A program made the translations under genes and the position numbers. Positions 27,597 to 37,468 of a DNA stretch of 64,000 nucleotides are shown here, piece by piece; the first letter of the stretch is position 1, and each line of letters starts with the position of its first letter. Source of the stretch: Flavobacterium difficile (GTDB taxonomy: Bacteria > Bacteroidota > Bacteroidia > Flavobacteriales > Flavobacteriaceae); the NCBI RefSeq assembly GCF_011392115.1, contig NZ_JAAJBT010000001.1, positions 603,767 to 667,766 of the forward strand. The letters are read 5' to 3'. The notes under the pieces are model-generated. The model was not told the DNA's origin and ran no database searches. It worked only from the letters and a program-made list of their open reading frames with translations.

Positions 27597-28370
27597 TTAA
27601 TCTGTAGCTGTTGCCGCTTTGAATTTTTCGTTTACTTTTTTCCAATTGATAACGTTGAAAAAAGCTTCAATATAATCTTTACGTTTGTTTTGATATTTTA
27701 AGTAGTAGGCATGCTCCCAAACATCTAAAGCTAGAATAGGAACGCCTTTACTTTCAGCTTTTGGCATTAATGGGTTGTCTTGATTTGTTGTTGTGGTAAT
27801 TGCTAATTTGCCAGATTTATCCTTAATTAACCAAACCCAACCTGAGCCAAATAATTTGGTTGCGCTGTCAGTAAATTTGTATTTGAATTCATCGTAAGAT
27901 CCAAAATCTGTATTGATAGCCTCTAAAACTTCATCGGTTGCTTCTCCGCCATTGGATGTTAAAATTTCGAAAAAAAAATTATGATTATAGTAACCGCCTG
28001 CGTTATTTCTAATGTCGGTTTGATTCATATCTAATTTATTTAGAATTTCTTCAATAGATTTTGATTCTAAATCTGTTCCTTTGATGGCAGAATTTAGTTT
28101 GTTACAATATCCTAAATGATGTTTAGAATAATGTGTTTCCATAGTTTTGGCATCAATAAAAGGCTCTAAACTGTTGTATGCGTATGATAAGCCTTTCATT
28201 TGAAAAGCACCTTCCGGATCGTCTGCTTTTACATCAGCAGGATTTCCCATAGCTACTTTTTCAGTTTTCTCTGGTTCTGGAATAGTAACTTCTATTAATT
28301 CTTTATCTTTTCCACAACTTATAAGTGCAAAAATTACGGCGAAAGTCAAAGCTATAGATTTATTTTTCAT
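27597..28370 (-). CDS. Fe/Mn superoxide dismutase, predicted lipoprotein
   Basis: The enzyme dismutates superoxide. All four metal ligands are present: H80 (METHYSKHH), H130 (GGYYNHNFFF), D216 and H220 (LDVWEHAYYLKYQNKR). The 257-residue length exceeds the usual 200 because of an N-terminal extension that is a lipoprotein signal: a hydrophobic helix ending LISCGKDKE, with C19 as the lipidated residue. The acidic/basic residues just after the Cys resemble Bacteroidetes lipoprotein surface-export signals. It would therefore act in the periplasm or on the cell surface rather than in the cytoplasm. Mn or Fe use cannot be told. Confidence 0.93.
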   Translation of the reverse strand: MKNKSIALTFAVIFALISCGKDKELIEVTIPEPEKTEKVAMGNPADVKADDPEGAFQMKGLSYAYNSLEPFIDAKTMETHYSKHHLGYCNKLNSAIKGTDLESKSIEEILNKLDMNQTDIRNNAGGYYNHNFFFEILTSNGGEATDEVLEAINTDFGSYDEFKYKFTDSATKLFGSGWVWLIKDKSGKLAITTTTNQDNPLMPKAESKGVPILALDVWEHAYYLKYQNKRKDYIEAFFNVINWKKVNEKFKAATATD

Positions 28371-28416
28371 GTTATGATTAATTTGAATTCTTACAAAAAT
28401 TAAAAAAAGACAAACA

Positions 28417-28701
28417 TTACTGTCTATCTTTTAACATTTGATTTATAATTTCGATGTATTTCTCTTTGGCTTGATCTGCACTAAGATGTCTAACTTGCAT
28501 CCAGGCATTTTGTTTAAAAGCTGTAATCACTTCATCAGATTCGTAGCCATGATGACTGTAACTAATGTTTTCCGAAAGTGCTTGTTTGTAATAAGCATAG
28601 AGAACTAGCTGTACATCTTGTGGTACAGAAGCTTTAGGAATTTTTTCGTTGGCATTACGAATGGCTTCCTGGAATCTTTCATCTAACGACAATTCACTCA
28701 T
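28417..28701 (-). CDS. Acyl-CoA-binding protein
   Basis: The 94-residue helical protein matches the ACBP family: LSLDERFQEAIRNANEKIP, then VLYAYYKQALSE, and AWMQVRHLSADQAKEKYIEIIN. ACBPs bind and buffer long-chain acyl-CoA. The gene starts directly at the psd stop, so it belongs to the phospholipid synthesis operon cdsA-psd. The usual KAKWDAW motif reads KQNAWMQV. Confidence 0.9.
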   Translation of the reverse strand: MSELSLDERFQEAIRNANEKIPKASVPQDVQLVLYAYYKQALSENISYSHHGYESDEVITAFKQNAWMQVRHLSADQAKEKYIEIINQMLKDRQ

Positions 28702-29361
28702 TTATTTTTTACTAATTATAGTTTTATTTCCAATTGCTTTTTGACCTAATTTAACATTAATTTCTGTTCCTACGGGAAAATATAAATCTACACGAGAACC
28801 AAATTTAATAAAACCGGCATCTTTACCCTGAACTACTCTCATGCCTTCTACAGCATAATTTACAATTCTTTTAGCTAATGCACCTGCGATTTGACGGTAC
28901 ATAATTTCTCCATAAACTCGATTTTCAATGACAACAGTTGTTCTTTCGTTTTCTTCACTTGCTTTTGGATGCCAAGCTACTAAAAACTTTCCTGGATGAT
29001 ATTTGCTGTATTTTACGATTCCATTAACGGCATATCTTGTAACGTGAACATTGATTGGCGACATAAAAATAGATACCATCAATCTTTTATCTTTAAAATA
29101 TTCTGGTTCAAAAACTTCTTCAATTACTACTACTTTTCCATCCACTGGAGCTAAAACATGATTGTCGCTATTGTCTGCAATTCTTTTTGGGTCTCTAAAG
29201 AATTGAAGAATCATAACTAATAAAAATAACAAAACACATTGCACTACAATTCTAAGAATCTTGTTGTCGTGTAATAAATAATCTACACCGAAAATACCTA
29301 AAACGGTGATTAAAGTTGAAATTAAAATAATTTTTCCGCCTTCTGGATGAAATTTAAGCAT
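28702..29361 (-). CDS. psd: Phosphatidylserine decarboxylase proenzyme (short type)
   Basis: The enzyme makes phosphatidylethanolamine from phosphatidylserine. The 219-residue protein is the short, archaeal-type Psd, with two hydrophobic N-terminal segments and a catalytic domain containing LAPVDGKVVVIEE and MSPINVHVTRYAVNG. Autocleavage at G188-S189 in FGSR makes the pyruvoyl group from the Ser. It overlaps cdsA by 8 bases and abuts the ACBP gene. Confidence 0.93.
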   Translation of the reverse strand: MLKFHPEGGKIILISTLITVLGIFGVDYLLHDNKILRIVVQCVLLFLLVMILQFFRDPKRIADNSDNHVLAPVDGKVVVIEEVFEPEYFKDKRLMVSIFMSPINVHVTRYAVNGIVKYSKYHPGKFLVAWHPKASEENERTTVVIENRVYGEIMYRQIAGALAKRIVNYAVEGMRVVQGKDAGFIKFGSRVDLYFPVGTEINVKLGQKAIGNKTIISKK

Positions 29362-30181
29362 AATTAAAATAAATTAAATATATAAGATATAAAAACGGAA
29401 TTACAAAAATAACACTATCTAATCGGTCTAAAATTCCACCATGACCAGGCATGATGTTTCCGCTATCTTTTATACCGGCTTCTCTTTTAAATTTAGATTC
29501 TACTAAATCTCCAAGAGTTCCAAATAATGCAATTATAATTGCTGTAATAATCCACAAAGTTACGTTAAAAAAAGTATAAAATTGACTAATTATTACAGAA
29601 GAAATTACAGTAAAAAGCATTCCGCCTAAGAACCCTTCGATGGTTTTTTTAGGTGATACTCTTTCAAGTAGTTTGTGTTTCCCTATTGATTTTCCTACTA
29701 TATATGCAAATGTGTCATTGCACCATATCATAATAAAAATGGCTAATACGATTTCGTATTTAGGTTCTTTTACCGTAATATTTGGTAGTACATTTCCAAA
29801 ATTTGGTAGAGTTAATAATAGGATAAATGGAAGTGTAATGTATAAAAATAAGTGACTATATGTTTTGTGATATTTATGAAAAGAGTTGTTGTTGAATAAA
29901 TTGAATACTAACAATATATTAAAAACAACACAGCCTGAAGCGATATAAATTAAATTTGCTGGCGGAAGTTGGCTAAAGAAAAAAAGCACAGAAATTGCAA
30001 TTCCTCCAATGGCAAATAAATAATAATATTTATAATGAGTCATTTTAGAAAACTCATAGATACTTAGGCACATAAAAACAGTAAAAAGTATGTGAAAAGT
30101 AATTGGCGAAAAAAGGGTGCAAAATAAAAGTAAAGCAACATATATCGCACCACTGCTTGCTCTTGTAATATTCTCACTCAT
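29354..30181 (-). CDS. cdsA: Phosphatidate cytidylyltransferase (CDP-diglyceride synthase)
   Basis: The 275-residue polytopic membrane protein converts phosphatidate and CTP to CDP-diacylglycerol, the precursor for all phospholipids here. About eight membrane helices are visible. The C-terminus carries the full family signature: SKFKREAGIKDSGNIMPGHG followed by GILDRLDS. It lies 2 bases after the LUD gene and overlaps psd. Confidence 0.95.
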   Translation of the reverse strand: MSENITRASSGAIYVALLLFCTLFSPITFHILFTVFMCLSIYEFSKMTHYKYYYLFAIGGIAISVLFFFSQLPPANLIYIASGCVVFNILLVFNLFNNNSFHKYHKTYSHLFLYITLPFILLLTLPNFGNVLPNITVKEPKYEIVLAIFIMIWCNDTFAYIVGKSIGKHKLLERVSPKKTIEGFLGGMLFTVISSVIISQFYTFFNVTLWIITAIIIALFGTLGDLVESKFKREAGIKDSGNIMPGHGGILDRLDSVIFVIPFLYLIYLIYFNYA

Positions 30182-30183
30182 TA

Positions 30184-30786
30184 CTATAAGTCTTCTAGAA
30201 GTATTAGATAAAGGTTTTTATGGCAACTACCATAATGAAGAAAATCTTCTTCTTTTGCTTTTTCAAAATACTTTATAGCGGTAATATTTGTTGGATATTC
30301 TTTGTCGTATTTGTTTTTAATGTTTCTTAAGCTGTCTCCTTTTGTTAAAGTTAATTGACTTGTTGAAGCAAATACAATAATATTGGTTGGTAATTCATCT
30401 ATTTTGTTTTGCTTCAATTGTTTTGATGAAAATAGTATAGAGCCTTCATCTGCGATTAAGTTTTCACAAGCAGTAAATAGGAAGGTTGGATTTTTAATGT
30501 TTTTGTATTCTAATCGGTTATCATCTAAAAAATGAAATAATCTGGAGTCAAAACATTGTACTTCCTTTTCGAACCAGTCATTTTCTTCTAAAATATTTTC
30601 AAAGTTTTCATGAACTTCATCCATACTAGAACAATAAATAAATTTACCACCATTATTTTTAAAATTAATGGTAAATAATTCATCTACAGGTGTATGTATA
30701 TCTGGTGCATATTGGCTTTTCTGGACATTTTTTTCCGAATTATCGGTTTCGTCTTGATGGCCAAATATTTTTTTGAAAATATTCAT
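30184..30786 (-). CDS. LUD domain protein
   Basis: The 200-residue protein resembles the LutC/LUD family: NGGKFIYCSSMDEVHENF, then LFTACENLIADEGSILFSS, and PTNIIVFASTSQLTL. LutABC proteins form an iron-sulfur lactate oxidation complex, but here the gene stands without lutA or lutB and is fused into a phospholipid operon, 2 bases upstream of cdsA. Its substrate is therefore unclear. An ftsH terminator separates it from the gene upstream. Confidence 0.78.
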   Translation of the reverse strand: MNIFKKIFGHQDETDNSEKNVQKSQYAPDIHTPVDELFTINFKNNGGKFIYCSSMDEVHENFENILEENDWFEKEVQCFDSRLFHFLDDNRLEYKNIKNPTFLFTACENLIADEGSILFSSKQLKQNKIDELPTNIIVFASTSQLTLTKGDSLRNIKNKYDKEYPTNITAIKYFEKAKEEDFLHYGSCHKNLYLILLEDL

Positions 30787-30822
30787 TTTAAATCAGTAAA
30801 CAATTCTTAAGCATCAAATATA

Positions 30823-30866
30823 AAAAAATCTTAACTTAAAATTACTTTCAAGTTAAGATTTTTTAT
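30823..30866 (-). terminator. Terminator of ftsH
   Basis: The 13-bp stem AAAATCTTAACTT / AAGTTAAGATTTT is followed on the minus strand by a T-run, between ftsH and the LUD gene. Confidence 0.9.
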
Positions 30867-30885
30867 ACAATATATTGTTAATAAC

Positions 30886-32844
30886 TTATTCTGTTGGCTC
30901 TTCAGGTTTAATTTCTAAAGTTTCAGCTACAGTTTCAAACGGCCTTTTACCGAAAATTGTTTCTAAATCATCTTTAAAAATAACTTCTCTTTCGATTAAA
31001 ATATCAGCCAATGCCTCAAGTTTTGTTCTGTTTTCTGTAAGAATAGAAATGGCTCTTTGGTATTGTTCTTCTATAAGTCCAGAAATTTCTGCATCAATTA
31101 CTTTTGCGGTATCATCAGAATATGGTTTTGAAAAATTATAGTCAGATTGTCCAGAAGAATCATAATAAGTAATGTTTCCAATTTTGTCATTTAAACCATA
31201 AACCGTAACCATTGCTCTGGCTTGTTTGGTTACTTTTTCTAGGTCAGATAATGCTCCTGTGGAAATTTTATCGAAAACAACTTTTTCAGCTGCTCTTCCG
31301 CCCATTGTAGCACACATTTCATCTAACATTTGTTCTGTTCTAACAATTTGTCTTTCTTCTGGTAAATACCATGCAGCGCCTAAACTTTGACCTCTGGGAA
31401 CAATTGTTACCTTTACTAATGGTGCAGCATGTTTTAGCATCCAACTAACAGTTGCATGTCCAGCTTCATGAATCGCAATAGCGTATTTTTCTTCTTTAGA
31501 AATTATTTTATTTTTCTTTTCTAAACCACCTACAATTCTGTCTACAGCATCTAAGAAATCTTGTTTATCTACTGCTTTTTTATCTTTTCTTGCTGCTACT
31601 AAAGCGGCTTCATTACATACGTTAGCAATATCTGCGCCAGAAAAACCAGGTGTTTGTTTCGCTAAAAATTCTGTATCTAAAGTCTCTGCTTTTGTAATTG
31701 GTTTTAAGTGAACCTCAAAGATTTCTTTACGTTCTCTAATATCTGGTAAATCTACATAGATTTGTCTGTCGAATCTTCCAGCACGCATTAAAGCCTTGTC
31801 TAATACATCTGCACGGTTTGTGGCTGCAAGTACAATTACATTTGAGTTGGTACCAAAACCATCCATTTCTGTCAGTAATTGATTTAAAGTATTTTCTCTT
31901 TCGTCGTTACTGCCAGACATATTGTTCTTTCCACGTGCTCTACCAACGGCATCAATTTCATCAATAAAAATAATTGCTGGTGCTTTTTCTTTAGCTTGTT
32001 TGAATAAGTCTCTAACTCGAGAAGCTCCAACACCTACAAACATTTCTACGAAATCGGAACCTGATAGTGAGAAAAAAGGTACGTTTGCTTCACCGGCAAC
32101 AGCTTTAGCTAATAATGTTTTTCCTGTTCCTGGAGGACCAACTAATAAAGCGCCTTTTGGAATTTTTCCACCAATACTTGTGTATTTTTCTGGTGTTTTT
32201 AAGAATTCAACAATTTCTTGAATTTCTTCTTTTGCACCTTCTAAACCTGCAACGTTTTCAAAAGTTACTTTAGTATCATTCTTTTCATCAAACAATTTAG
32301 CTTTAGATTTTCCGATACTAAAAATTTGTCCACCACCGCCTGGTCCACCAGCCATTTTTTTCGAAATAAAATAGAAGAAGGCAATAAAAAGTACAAATGG
32401 TAAAATGGAAAAAATGATATCATTCCAATTGCTAGTCGGCTTTAAATCGTATACAGAAATTAAGTTTTTAGATTTTGCATCGTCTAATTTCTTTTGAAAT
32501 AACTCTAAACTACCTACATCTTTAACAAAATAATGCGGTCCTTTTTCAACGGTTGCTTTTTTTAGTTCTTTATCTGTTGAGCTTATGTAAGCAGCTTTTT
32601 TTAAGGTAACTTCTGCTGAATTGCCTGCAGTGCTAGTAAGTATGTCTACTTTTTCAATTTTATTTTTGTTTAATAAATCATAAAATGAAGAAATAGAAGT
32701 CGACTTTGGACTGTTCATATCCAAGCTGCCACCACTAAAAAAATTGATTAATAAAATTATAGAAACTGCTAAAATTGGAAAAAACCATGGACCAAGTTTA
32801 ACAACTTTTATAATTGGCTTGTTTTCGTTTTCTTTTTCTGACAT
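30886..32844 (-). CDS. ftsH: ATP-dependent zinc metalloprotease FtsH
   Basis: This membrane-bound AAA protease degrades misfolded membrane proteins and regulators. The 652-residue protein has two membrane helices (about 18-38 and 142-162) around a periplasmic domain. The AAA module follows, with Walker A GPPGTGKT, Walker [12 protein letters not shown] and the second region of homology ([14 protein letters not shown]). The zinc motif HEAGH lies in the C-terminal protease domain. A GGPGGGG stretch follows the second helix. It lies 7 bases after rsfS. Confidence 0.97.
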   Translation of the reverse strand: MSEKENENKPIIKVVKLGPWFFPILAVSIILLINFFSGGSLDMNSPKSTSISSFYDLLNKNKIEKVDILTSTAGNSAEVTLKKAAYISSTDKELKKATVEKGPHYFVKDVGSLELFQKKLDDAKSKNLISVYDLKPTSNWNDIIFSILPFVLFIAFFYFISKKMAGGPGGGGQIFSIGKSKAKLFDEKNDTKVTFENVAGLEGAKEEIQEIVEFLKTPEKYTSIGGKIPKGALLVGPPGTGKTLLAKAVAGEANVPFFSLSGSDFVEMFVGVGASRVRDLFKQAKEKAPAIIFIDEIDAVGRARGKNNMSGSNDERENTLNQLLTEMDGFGTNSNVIVLAATNRADVLDKALMRAGRFDRQIYVDLPDIRERKEIFEVHLKPITKAETLDTEFLAKQTPGFSGADIANVCNEAALVAARKDKKAVDKQDFLDAVDRIVGGLEKKNKIISKEEKYAIAIHEAGHATVSWMLKHAAPLVKVTIVPRGQSLGAAWYLPEERQIVRTEQMLDEMCATMGGRAAEKVVFDKISTGALSDLEKVTKQARAMVTVYGLNDKIGNITYYDSSGQSDYNFSKPYSDDTAKVIDAEISGLIEEQYQRAISILTENRTKLEALADILIEREVIFKDDLETIFGKRPFETVAETLEIKPEEPTE

Positions 32845-32851
32845 AATTGGT

Positions 32852-33220
32852 TTAGAATTTGTTTGCTATTGAAGTAATTTTTGCATCACCCCAAAGGCTT
32901 TCAATGTTATAATATTCTCTAATGTGTTTTTGAAATACATGAACTACTATGCTTACATAATCCATTAAAACCCACTCTCCAACGTCGGCTCCTTCAATGT
33001 GCCATGGTTTGTCTTTTAATTCCTTAGACACGCCTTTTTGTACAGAACCTACAATTGCATTTACTTGGGTATTCGAATTACCATTGCAAATTACAAAATA
33101 ATCACATACACTATTGTCAATTCCTCTTAAATCAAGAATATCAATATCTAATCCTTTTACATCTTCTATTCCTTTGATGATACTTGTTAGTAAATCATCT
33201 GTGCTAATATTTTTCGTCAT
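32852..33220 (-). CDS. rsfS: Ribosomal silencing factor RsfS
   Basis: The 122-residue protein has the Iojap/RsfS core: GLDIDILDLRGIDNSVCDYF, then CNGNSNTQVNAI, WHIEG and WVLMDYVSIVVHVF. RsfS binds uL14 on the large subunit and blocks subunit joining in starvation. A TACCTTTG -7 box lies at 33242-33249 on the minus strand, divergent from birA. It is 7 bases upstream of ftsH and leads that operon. Confidence 0.93.
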   Translation of the reverse strand: MTKNISTDDLLTSIIKGIEDVKGLDIDILDLRGIDNSVCDYFVICNGNSNTQVNAIVGSVQKGVSKELKDKPWHIEGADVGEWVLMDYVSIVVHVFQKHIREYYNIESLWGDAKITSIANKF

Positions 33221-33304
33221 CTATTATTTATTCGTTTTGTGCAAAGGTATCATTTTTTGTTTTTATTTTTGTAACTTCAACTAAGTAATAACAAAATTTC
33301 TTAC

Positions 33305-34036
33305 ATGCATATCATCAAACTCAATGCCATTGATTCTACAAACCGATATTTAAAAGATTTGGCTGTTAAGCAAACACTCGAAAATTTTACTGTAGTTACT
33401 GCTGATAATCAAACAAATGGACGAGGGCAACGTGGTTCTAATTGGGAGGTAGAAGATGGTAAAAACCTAACATTCAGTGTTTTAATTAAAGATGTGTTGC
33501 TTAGTTTTGACGAAGTATTTCATTTGAACGTGGTTGTGGCAGTAAGTTTGTTTCAGGCGTTTTCTACTTTAAAAATTCCTAATTTAGCTATAAAGTGGGC
33601 AAACGACATTTTGGCAGATAAAAAGAAAGTTTGTGGCATTTTAATTGAAAATCAATTGAAAAGTTCTGCTGAAATTGTTTCAATTGTAGGAATTGGCATT
33701 AATGTAAATCAGGAAAGTTTCTCTAATCTGCCACAAGCTAGTTCTCTTAAAAATTCTGTTGGTCAAGAATTTAACAAAGAAGAGGTATTAGTCACTGTTT
33801 TACATCAATTTCAAAAAAATATTAATTTGTATAAGAATGAAGGTGCGTCTTATTTTTGGCAAGTGTACCATGAAAATTTATTCAAAAAAAATAAGCCTAT
33901 GGTTTTTGAAGATAATTTGAATGTAAAATTTATGGGGATTATAAAACAAGTTTTGCCTAATGGTTTGTTACAGATTCAATTAGAAGATGATAGTTTGCAA
34001 TTATTCAATATTAAGGAAGTGAAAATGCTTTATTAG
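33305..34036 (+). CDS. birA: Biotin--[acetyl-CoA-carboxylase] ligase
   Basis: The 243-residue protein is the catalytic and C-terminal part of BirA without the DNA-binding domain, so it should not be a repressor. The biotin/ATP loop reads GRGQRGSNW (39-47), and KWANDILADKKKVCGILIE is the second hallmark. It attaches biotin to the carrier protein of acetyl-CoA carboxylase. A TATTTTTG box lies at 33264-33271, giving a divergent promoter region with rsfS. Confidence 0.94.
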   Translation: MHIIKLNAIDSTNRYLKDLAVKQTLENFTVVTADNQTNGRGQRGSNWEVEDGKNLTFSVLIKDVLLSFDEVFHLNVVVAVSLFQAFSTLKIPNLAIKWANDILADKKKVCGILIENQLKSSAEIVSIVGIGINVNQESFSNLPQASSLKNSVGQEFNKEEVLVTVLHQFQKNINLYKNEGASYFWQVYHENLFKKNKPMVFEDNLNVKFMGIIKQVLPNGLLQIQLEDDSLQLFNIKEVKMLY

Positions 34037-34161
34037 TTAAATTTTAATTGTGAATCTCAATTCTTTATTACATAAATTTTAACGTCAAATTATAAGTTGT
34101 ATTTATTTTATTCTTAATTCAATTCTGTACATTTGCACTACTAAAAAAAAGACAACTTTTT

Positions 34162-37100
34162 ATGTTACAGAAATTACTTTCCGCACTATATTCTACACGC
34201 TTAATGGCTCTTTTGTTTATTGTTTTTGCTGCAGCAATGGCAGCTGGAACTTTTATAGAAGACGCATATAATACAGAAACAGCTAGAATTTGGGTTTATA
34301 ATGCTTGGTGGTTTGAGGCCATAATGGTTTTTTTCTTAATTAACTTTTTTGGAAATATTAAGCGTTACCAATTGCATAAAAGAGAAAAATGGGCCACTTT
34401 ATTGCTACACTTGTCGTGGATTTTTATCATTATTGGTGCATTTATCACACGCTATGTTAGTTACGAAGGTTTGATGCCAATTCGTGAAGGTGCTTCTGCA
34501 AATACGGTTTATTCAGATTTACCTCACATTACAGCTTTTATAGACGGTGATTATAAAGGAGAAATGAGACGTAAAACTGTGGAAAAGCAATTATTATTAT
34601 CTCAAGCTGCCAATAATTCTTTCGTTTACACAGATCAGTTTTCAGATATTCCTTACAAAATTGAATTACAAAAATTCATCATGAATGCTAAGGAAACATT
34701 TCAAATCAATCCTAAAGGTAGTTTGCATATCAAATTAGTTGAAGCAAGTGGTGGAAGTAGAAAAGAACATTTTTTACGTGAGGGCGAAGTGAAAAACATC
34801 AATAATGTTTTATTTGCATTCAATAAATTTACTCAAGGTGCTGTAAACATTATAAAAAACGCGGAAACCTATACCATTCAAATGCCTTTTGATGGTAATT
34901 TTATGCGAATGGCTGATAAATTTCAAGGGACTATTTCCAAAGATAAACCAAGTCCGTTGATGTTCCGTTCCCTGTATAATGCTGGTGGAAGTCAGTTTGT
35001 ATTTCCAGAATTCGCTCAAAAAGGAGAATTAATTTTAGCATCTAATAATGATTATAAAGATAAAAAAACTGATGATGCTATTGTGGTTAAAGTAACTTCT
35101 CAAAACAAAGAAGAAATTGTAACTTTAAAAGGTTCGAAAGGAAAACAAGGTGAGCCCAATAGTTTTAAAATAGGAAAATTAGATTTTACTTTAATGTACG
35201 GAAGTAAAGTGCACACCTTACCTTTTTCTATAAAACTTGAAGATTTTATAGCTGAAAAACAACCTGGTACTGATAAAAGTTACTCCTCATTTAAAAGTAA
35301 GATTGAAGTGGTAAACGGCAAAGAAAGTTTTAAAGATAGCGTTTTCATGAACAACGTGTTAGATTATAAAGGCTTTCGTTTTTTTCAAGCTAGTTTTGAT
35401 GAAGATGAAAAAGGAACTGTACTTTCTGTGAGTCACGATTTTTGGGGAACTTGGATCAGTTATATAGGTTATTTCTTGTTGTATTTAGCTATGATGGCCA
35501 TTTTATTCGATAAAAACACAAGATTCAATGATTTGAAAGTGAAATTAGATAAAATCCGCGATAAAAAAGCCATTTTGTCAGTGTTGTTATTTTTCTTTGG
35601 ATTGATTGGTTTTGCACAAGATGATCATACGAATCATGAAGGTCATAATCACGGAACAGCACCACATCAGCACGAAGCTTCGGTTACCAAACCAAAAATG
35701 CCAACCGCAGAAGAATCTTTAAAAGAGATTAGAAAATTTATGGTTTCTGCCGAACATGCAGAAAAATTCGGAAAATTAGTCATTCAAGATTACAGTGGAA
35801 GAATGAAACCTGTAAATACATTTTCTTCTGAATTATTACGTAAAGTATCAAAAAATGATAAGTTTGAAAACTATACTTCTGATCAGGTTTTAATATCGAT
35901 GAATCAATTTCCTGAGTTTTGGTACCAAATTCCAATTATATATTTAGAAAGAGGAAACGACAGTATTCGCAAAATTATTGGAGTTGCTGAAGATGCAAAA
36001 TATGCACCACTTATCAGTTTTTTTGATGATTTTGGAAATTATAAATTGCAAAAGCAAGCAGATGAAGCCTATAAGGAAGTTGTCCCAAATAAATTTCAAA
36101 AGGATTTTATAACTGCTGATAAGAAGGTAAACTTATTGTATTCGGCAATAAGCGGACAAATTTTGCGATTTTTTCCTCTTCCCAATTCAGAAAATAACAA
36201 ATGGGCTTCTTACCTAGAATTGCAACATCCTACCAAAACTAATTTAGATACCGTTAAAAATATCATTCCGTTTTATTTTGGAGAGGCAGCAAGAGCCTCA
36301 CAATCTAAAGATTACAAAACTGCAGAAAGTTTACTGACAGGTTTATCTAAATTTCAAAAAGAATTTGGTGGAAAAATCATGCTTCCTGAGGATAAAATAA
36401 ATACCGAAATACTTTATAACAAATACGATATTTTTAAAAAATTATTCTCATGGTACATGTATGCTGGAGTATTAATGTTTGCATTTGTAATTGTTCAAAT
36501 TTTCAATAAAAAGAAATGGGTAAATTATGTTGTGAAGTTTTTCCACGGAACTATTATTTTACTTTTCATTTTACATTTAGCAGGATTAATTGTGCGTTGG
36601 TATATTTCGGGTCATGCACCTTGGTCGGATGCTTATGAAAGTATGATTTATGTAGCTTGGGCAACTATGTTTTTTGGAGTTGCTTTTGGTAGAAAATCGG
36701 AACTTACAGTTGCTTCAACAGCTTTCGTAACTTCCATGATTTTAATGATAGCACATTGGAATTGGATGGATCCAAGTATTGCGAATTTACAACCGGTATT
36801 AAATTCGTATTGGTTAATGATTCACGTAGCAGTGATTGTTGCTAGTTATGGACCTTTTACTTTAGCTATGATTTTAGGTTTAGTATCCTTATTCTTAATG
36901 ATTTTTACGAATAAAAATAACAAAGCTAAAATGGAATTGAACATCAAAGAAATTACATATATTAATGAATTAGCTTTAACTGTTGGTTTAGTGATGTTAA
37001 CAATTGGTAACTTCCTTGGTGGTCAATGGGCGAATGAAAGTTGGGGCCGTTATTGGGGTTGGGATCCAAAAGAAACTTGGGCTTTAATTAGCATTATGGT

Positions 37101-37350
37101 GTACGCATTTGTCATTCACGCGCGTTTTGTACCTGCTTTACGTGGTTTATTTGCTTATAATTTTATGTCGGTTTTAGCTTTTGCAAGTATTTTAATGACC
37201 TATTTTGGTGTAAATTTCCACTTGAGTGGTTTGCATTCTTACGCTTCTGGTGAAGAACAAAATGTTATTTATTATGGGTATGCACTATCAATTGTTTTAG
37301 TGATTTCTGCGATAGCTTATTATCAATATAAAAAATTATACAAGAAATAA
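34162..37350 (+). CDS. ccsBA: Cytochrome c biogenesis protein CcsBA (fused ResB-CcsA)
   Basis: This system II cytochrome c synthase exports haem and attaches it to apocytochrome c. The 1062-residue protein joins a ResB/CcsB-like N-terminal half (helices at about 13-33, 52-70, 80-98 and 430-450) to a CcsA half (about 760-1062) with eight or so helices. The haem-handling WWD motif region reads WGRYWGWDPKETWALI (about 961-976). A hydrophobic, signal-like helix near 470-486 is followed by a short His-rich periplasmic stretch (HTNHEGHNHG ... PHQH). TACATTTG at 34128-34135 is the -7 box. Confidence 0.93.
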   Translation: MLQKLLSALYSTRLMALLFIVFAAAMAAGTFIEDAYNTETARIWVYNAWWFEAIMVFFLINFFGNIKRYQLHKREKWATLLLHLSWIFIIIGAFITRYVSYEGLMPIREGASANTVYSDLPHITAFIDGDYKGEMRRKTVEKQLLLSQAANNSFVYTDQFSDIPYKIELQKFIMNAKETFQINPKGSLHIKLVEASGGSRKEHFLREGEVKNINNVLFAFNKFTQGAVNIIKNAETYTIQMPFDGNFMRMADKFQGTISKDKPSPLMFRSLYNAGGSQFVFPEFAQKGELILASNNDYKDKKTDDAIVVKVTSQNKEEIVTLKGSKGKQGEPNSFKIGKLDFTLMYGSKVHTLPFSIKLEDFIAEKQPGTDKSYSSFKSKIEVVNGKESFKDSVFMNNVLDYKGFRFFQASFDEDEKGTVLSVSHDFWGTWISYIGYFLLYLAMMAILFDKNTRFNDLKVKLDKIRDKKAILSVLLFFFGLIGFAQDDHTNHEGHNHGTAPHQHEASVTKPKMPTAEESLKEIRKFMVSAEHAEKFGKLVIQDYSGRMKPVNTFSSELLRKVSKNDKFENYTSDQVLISMNQFPEFWYQIPIIYLERGNDSIRKIIGVAEDAKYAPLISFFDDFGNYKLQKQADEAYKEVVPNKFQKDFITADKKVNLLYSAISGQILRFFPLPNSENNKWASYLELQHPTKTNLDTVKNIIPFYFGEAARASQSKDYKTAESLLTGLSKFQKEFGGKIMLPEDKINTEILYNKYDIFKKLFSWYMYAGVLMFAFVIVQIFNKKKWVNYVVKFFHGTIILLFILHLAGLIVRWYISGHAPWSDAYESMIYVAWATMFFGVAFGRKSELTVASTAFVTSMILMIAHWNWMDPSIANLQPVLNSYWLMIHVAVIVASYGPFTLAMILGLVSLFLMIFTNKNNKAKMELNIKEITYINELALTVGLVMLTIGNFLGGQWANESWGRYWGWDPKETWALISIMVYAFVIHARFVPALRGLFAYNFMSVLAFASILMTYFGVNFHLSGLHSYASGEEQNVIYYGYALSIVLVISAIAYYQYKKLYKK

Positions 37351-37371
37351 TATTTTCAAGATTTACATAAA

Positions 37372-37411
37372 AAGGAACCTGACAGATATAATTAGTTGTC
37401 AGGTTTTTTTG
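37372..37411 (+). terminator. Terminator of ccsBA
   Basis: The 9-bp stem AACCTGACA / TGTCAGGTT is followed by a run of T. Confidence 0.92.
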
Positions 37412-37468
37412 TATACTAATTTCATTTTTTTATCGTTAATTTTTAATCAATCAATCAATTAACAAATT

